A stretch of DNA of 6,296 nucleotides from contig DATHNF010000071.1 of NCBI GenBank assembly GCA_035486285.1, forward strand, positions 1-6,296. Direction: 5' to 3'. This document shows, piece by piece, positions 4,296 through 6,296 of this stretch; the stretch's first letter is position 1; each line of letters opens with the position of its first letter. The DNA is from DATHNF01 sp035486285. GTDB lineage: Bacteria > Patescibacteriota > Saccharimonadia > Saccharimonadales > UBA4665. Made by a program: the position numbers and the translations under genes. Under the pieces are notes generated by a model that worked only from the letters and a program-made list of their open reading frames with translations, had not been told where the DNA came from and searched no databases.

Positions 4296-6233
4296 ATGTA
4301 CTACTATTTTGTGTGGGTACGCAGTAGCCGTTATCATGGCCAAGAGGCCCTGACCTACAGTAGTGCCCAACGTCTGGCAAGTGGCAGCATCGTAGAGGTG
4401 GAGCTGCAAAAGGAGCTGGTCCTTGGTGTTATTACCGGGCTGACCACCAAGCCACGGTTCCAAACTAAGCCAGTCAACCGCATATTTGACCTACCCCCCT
4501 TGCCAGCCCATCTGTTAAAACTCAGCAGTTGGGTACAAACGTACTACCCCGCCCCGCTTGGCATTATCACGCAGCAGTTACTGCCAGCGCATTTATCAGA
4601 GAAGCAGCTGGCCACGCACACCAGCGATACCCAACAGGCAATCCACACCAAAAACCTACCACCCCTGACCGGCGAACAAAAAGCCGCCCTAGAAGCCATG
4701 AATAAACGTGACAGTTACCTCTTACATGGTATTACCGGCAGTGGTAAAACCCGGATTTACATCGAACTGGCCGTTCAGATGGCAGCAGCGGGTAAGTCGG
4801 CTATTATTTTAACTCCCGAGATTAGTCTGACCACGCAGTTAGCCAATAGTTTTCGCCAAGTTTTCGGAGAGCGCGTCATTGTCATGCACTCCCAGCAGAC
4901 GCCGGGCGAACGACAGCAAGCCTGGTTGATCAGCTTGCGAGCTACCACGCCGGTTGTGGTAATTGGACCCCGTTCGGCGCTTTTTAGCCCCGTTGCCAAG
5001 CCGGGCCTCATCGTGCTCGATGAAGCGCATGAAGGCGCCTACAAGCAAGAGCAAGCGCCGCAATACCAAACCGGCCGGGTAGCCGCTTACCTCTCGCGGC
5101 TCACCCGCTCAACGCTTGTACTCGGCTCAGCCACACCCGCCGTTAGCGATTACTACCTCGCGGAGCAAAAGCATAAACCCATCATCACCTTAACCGAGCT
5201 GGCTCAGCAGGCGCCGCAAGCCGCCACCGAAGTTGTTATCGTAGATCGCAAAGAGCACAGCCTATTCAGTCGCTCACCTTATCTGAGCCTAGCACTTATC
5301 AAAGCCGTCGAAGGTGCCCTGGCGCGCAGCGAACAAAGCCTGCTCTACCTCAACCGCCGTGGTACTGCCCGTCTAGTGATGTGCGAGAATTGTGGCTGGC
5401 AAGCTACCTGTCCACACTGCGATATCCCGCTCACCTACCACGGTGATCACCACCAATTACGCTGCCATAGCTGTAATTATTACAGCGCTGTACTAAGCAG
5501 CTGTCCAGCTTGCGGCCATCCCAGCGTTATCTTCAAGACAGCGGGGACCAAAGCCATTGTGGAAGAAGTACAGCGCCTGTTTCCGCAAGCCCGGGTTGCC
5601 CGTTTCGATACTGACAATCTCAAAGCTGAGCGTTTCGAACAACACTATGAAGCCGTGCGCAACGGTGAAGTCGACATTCTGGTTGGAACACAATTATTAG
5701 CCAAGGGTCTCGATCTGCCTCGCCTCAGCACGCTCGGCATACTGCTGGCCGACACCAGCTTGTACCTGCCAGATTTCTCGGCCCAGGAGCGGACATTCCA
5801 ACTTATCAGCCAGGTGCTCGGCCGCATCGGTCGCGGCCATGTTGCTGGACGAGCCATTATCCAGACTTACCATCCCGACCACCCCATATTACAGGCTGCT
5901 ATCGACGGTGATTATCAAAGTTTCTACAGGCAAGAACTTACTAGTCGCAAACAATTCCTCTTCCCACCTTTCTGCTACCTGCTGAAGCTAACCGCACGTC
6001 GGGCTACTATCAAATCGGCCGAAGACACCGCTCTCAAATTAAAATCCGAGATCGAGGGCGCCGGTTACCAGGTCCGCGTCGAAGGCCCGGCCCCTAGTTT
6101 CTACGAACGTTTCCAGAACAAATACCAGTGGCAGCTCATCGTCAAAGCCAAAAATCGCGACGAGTTATTAAAAATTATCGCCAACCTCCCCGCCAACTGG
6201 TCCTACGACATCGACCCCATAGATCTGCTATAA
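4296..6233 (+). CDS. priA: Primosomal replication restart helicase PriA
   Basis: PriA recognises stalled forks and D-loops and reloads the replisome, with 3'-to-5' helicase activity. The 645 residues show: an N-terminal 3'-DNA-end-binding region (1-105, ending LSSWVQTYYPAPLGIITQQL); Walker A GITGSGKT (145-152); TPEISLT (173-179); GPRSALF (224-230); Walker B LDEAH (241-245), where many PriA proteins have DEEH; the aromatic-rich loop KQEQAPQY (250-257); GSATP (277-281); LYLNRRG (350-356); GTQLLAKGLDLP (464-475); and QVLGRIGRG (506-514). All eight zinc cysteines are present (363, 366, 372, 375, 390, 393, 403, 406). The C-terminal domain is recognisable at VEGPAPSFYERFQNKYQW (595-612). It is shorter than E. 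coli PriA (732 residues), and the missing length falls where the winged-helix domain should be. The start has no Shine-Dalgarno sequence. Confidence 0.97.
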   Translation: MYYYFVWVRSSRYHGQEALTYSSAQRLASGSIVEVELQKELVLGVITGLTTKPRFQTKPVNRIFDLPPLPAHLLKLSSWVQTYYPAPLGIITQQLLPAHLSEKQLATHTSDTQQAIHTKNLPPLTGEQKAALEAMNKRDSYLLHGITGSGKTRIYIELAVQMAAAGKSAIILTPEISLTTQLANSFRQVFGERVIVMHSQQTPGERQQAWLISLRATTPVVVIGPRSALFSPVAKPGLIVLDEAHEGAYKQEQAPQYQTGRVAAYLSRLTRSTLVLGSATPAVSDYYLAEQKHKPIITLTELAQQAPQAATEVVIVDRKEHSLFSRSPYLSLALIKAVEGALARSEQSLLYLNRRGTARLVMCENCGWQATCPHCDIPLTYHGDHHQLRCHSCNYYSAVLSSCPACGHPSVIFKTAGTKAIVEEVQRLFPQARVARFDTDNLKAERFEQHYEAVRNGEVDILVGTQLLAKGLDLPRLSTLGILLADTSLYLPDFSAQERTFQLISQVLGRIGRGHVAGRAIIQTYHPDHPILQAAIDGDYQSFYRQELTSRKQFLFPPFCYLLKLTARRATIKSAEDTALKLKSEIEGAGYQVRVEGPAPSFYERFQNKYQWQLIVKAKNRDELLKIIANLPANWSYDIDPIDLL

Positions 6234-6296
6234 AGCTCGTTCATCAACCACATGTTCGGGCCCAAGTTGTTGCAGTAATGGTACGATTTGCCAAAG
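6228..6296 (-). CDS. Possible 3' end of a convergent gene (runs off right edge)
   Basis: The minus strand has an open frame of 22 codons ending in TAG (6228-6230). Its residues read like an ordinary protein tail (PLLQQLGPEHVVDERAL). It would converge on priA and overlap its last 6 nt. At this length an open frame is weak evidence: another minus-strand frame and one plus-strand frame are also open here. I do not recognise the protein. Confidence 0.3.
   Translation of the reverse strand, partial: LWQIVPLLQQLGPEHVVDERAL

Overview
The window reads as chromosomal DNA of a streamlined bacterium of the Patescibacteria/CPR type, most likely Candidatus Saccharibacteria (TM7). This is an inference from several traits. 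The housekeeping genes are short and divergent. PriA lacks the space for its winged-helix domain. A short winged-helix regulator looks like a family I associate with CPR genomes. Several genes appear to start at or within a few bases of their transcription start. Four genes end in TGA and run into unrelated sequence if TGA is read through, so TGA is a stop here, which argues against the code-25 lineages (Gracilibacteria, Absconditabacteria). No plasmid, phage, CRISPR or insertion-sequence genes are visible.

Layout. The minus strand, read right to left from about 4200, carries: a winged-helix regulator (3874-4164); an unrecognised 340-residue soluble protein with its own near-consensus promoter (2752-3774); ribosomal protein bS21 (rpsU, 2480-2695); a GatB/YqeY-domain protein (1889-2341); adenylate kinase (adk, 1318-1857); type I methionine aminopeptidase (map, 549-1298); and the N-terminal 147 codons of the division protein FtsA, which runs off the left edge. 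On the plus strand a complete primosomal helicase PriA (4296-6233) diverges from the regulator. A possible 3' end of a convergent minus-strand gene fills the right edge.

How the genes fit together. rpsU, yqeY, adk and map look like one translation and growth transcription unit: bS21 on the 30S subunit, a tRNA-amidotransferase-like domain, nucleotide balance, and N-terminal methionine removal. A sigma70-type promoter lies directly before rpsU. adk and map are usually neighbours in the secY ribosomal-protein operon, but here they stand with rpsU-yqeY. ftsA has its own promoter. The regulator and the orphan gene each have a clear promoter with palindromes placed where an operator would be.

The most unusual non-coding object is a 123-bp imperfect palindrome (2353-2475) that fills almost the whole rpsU-yqeY gap. 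Its outer arms match at 29 of 36 positions. A perfect 5-bp stem sits at the exact centre, and two identical 16-bp direct repeats lie symmetrically inside. A second pattern is that ftsA, rpsU and priA all have -10 boxes ending 7-9 nt before ATG with no Shine-Dalgarno sequence, which suggests leaderless mRNAs. yqeY, adk and the orphan gene have clear GGAG sites instead.
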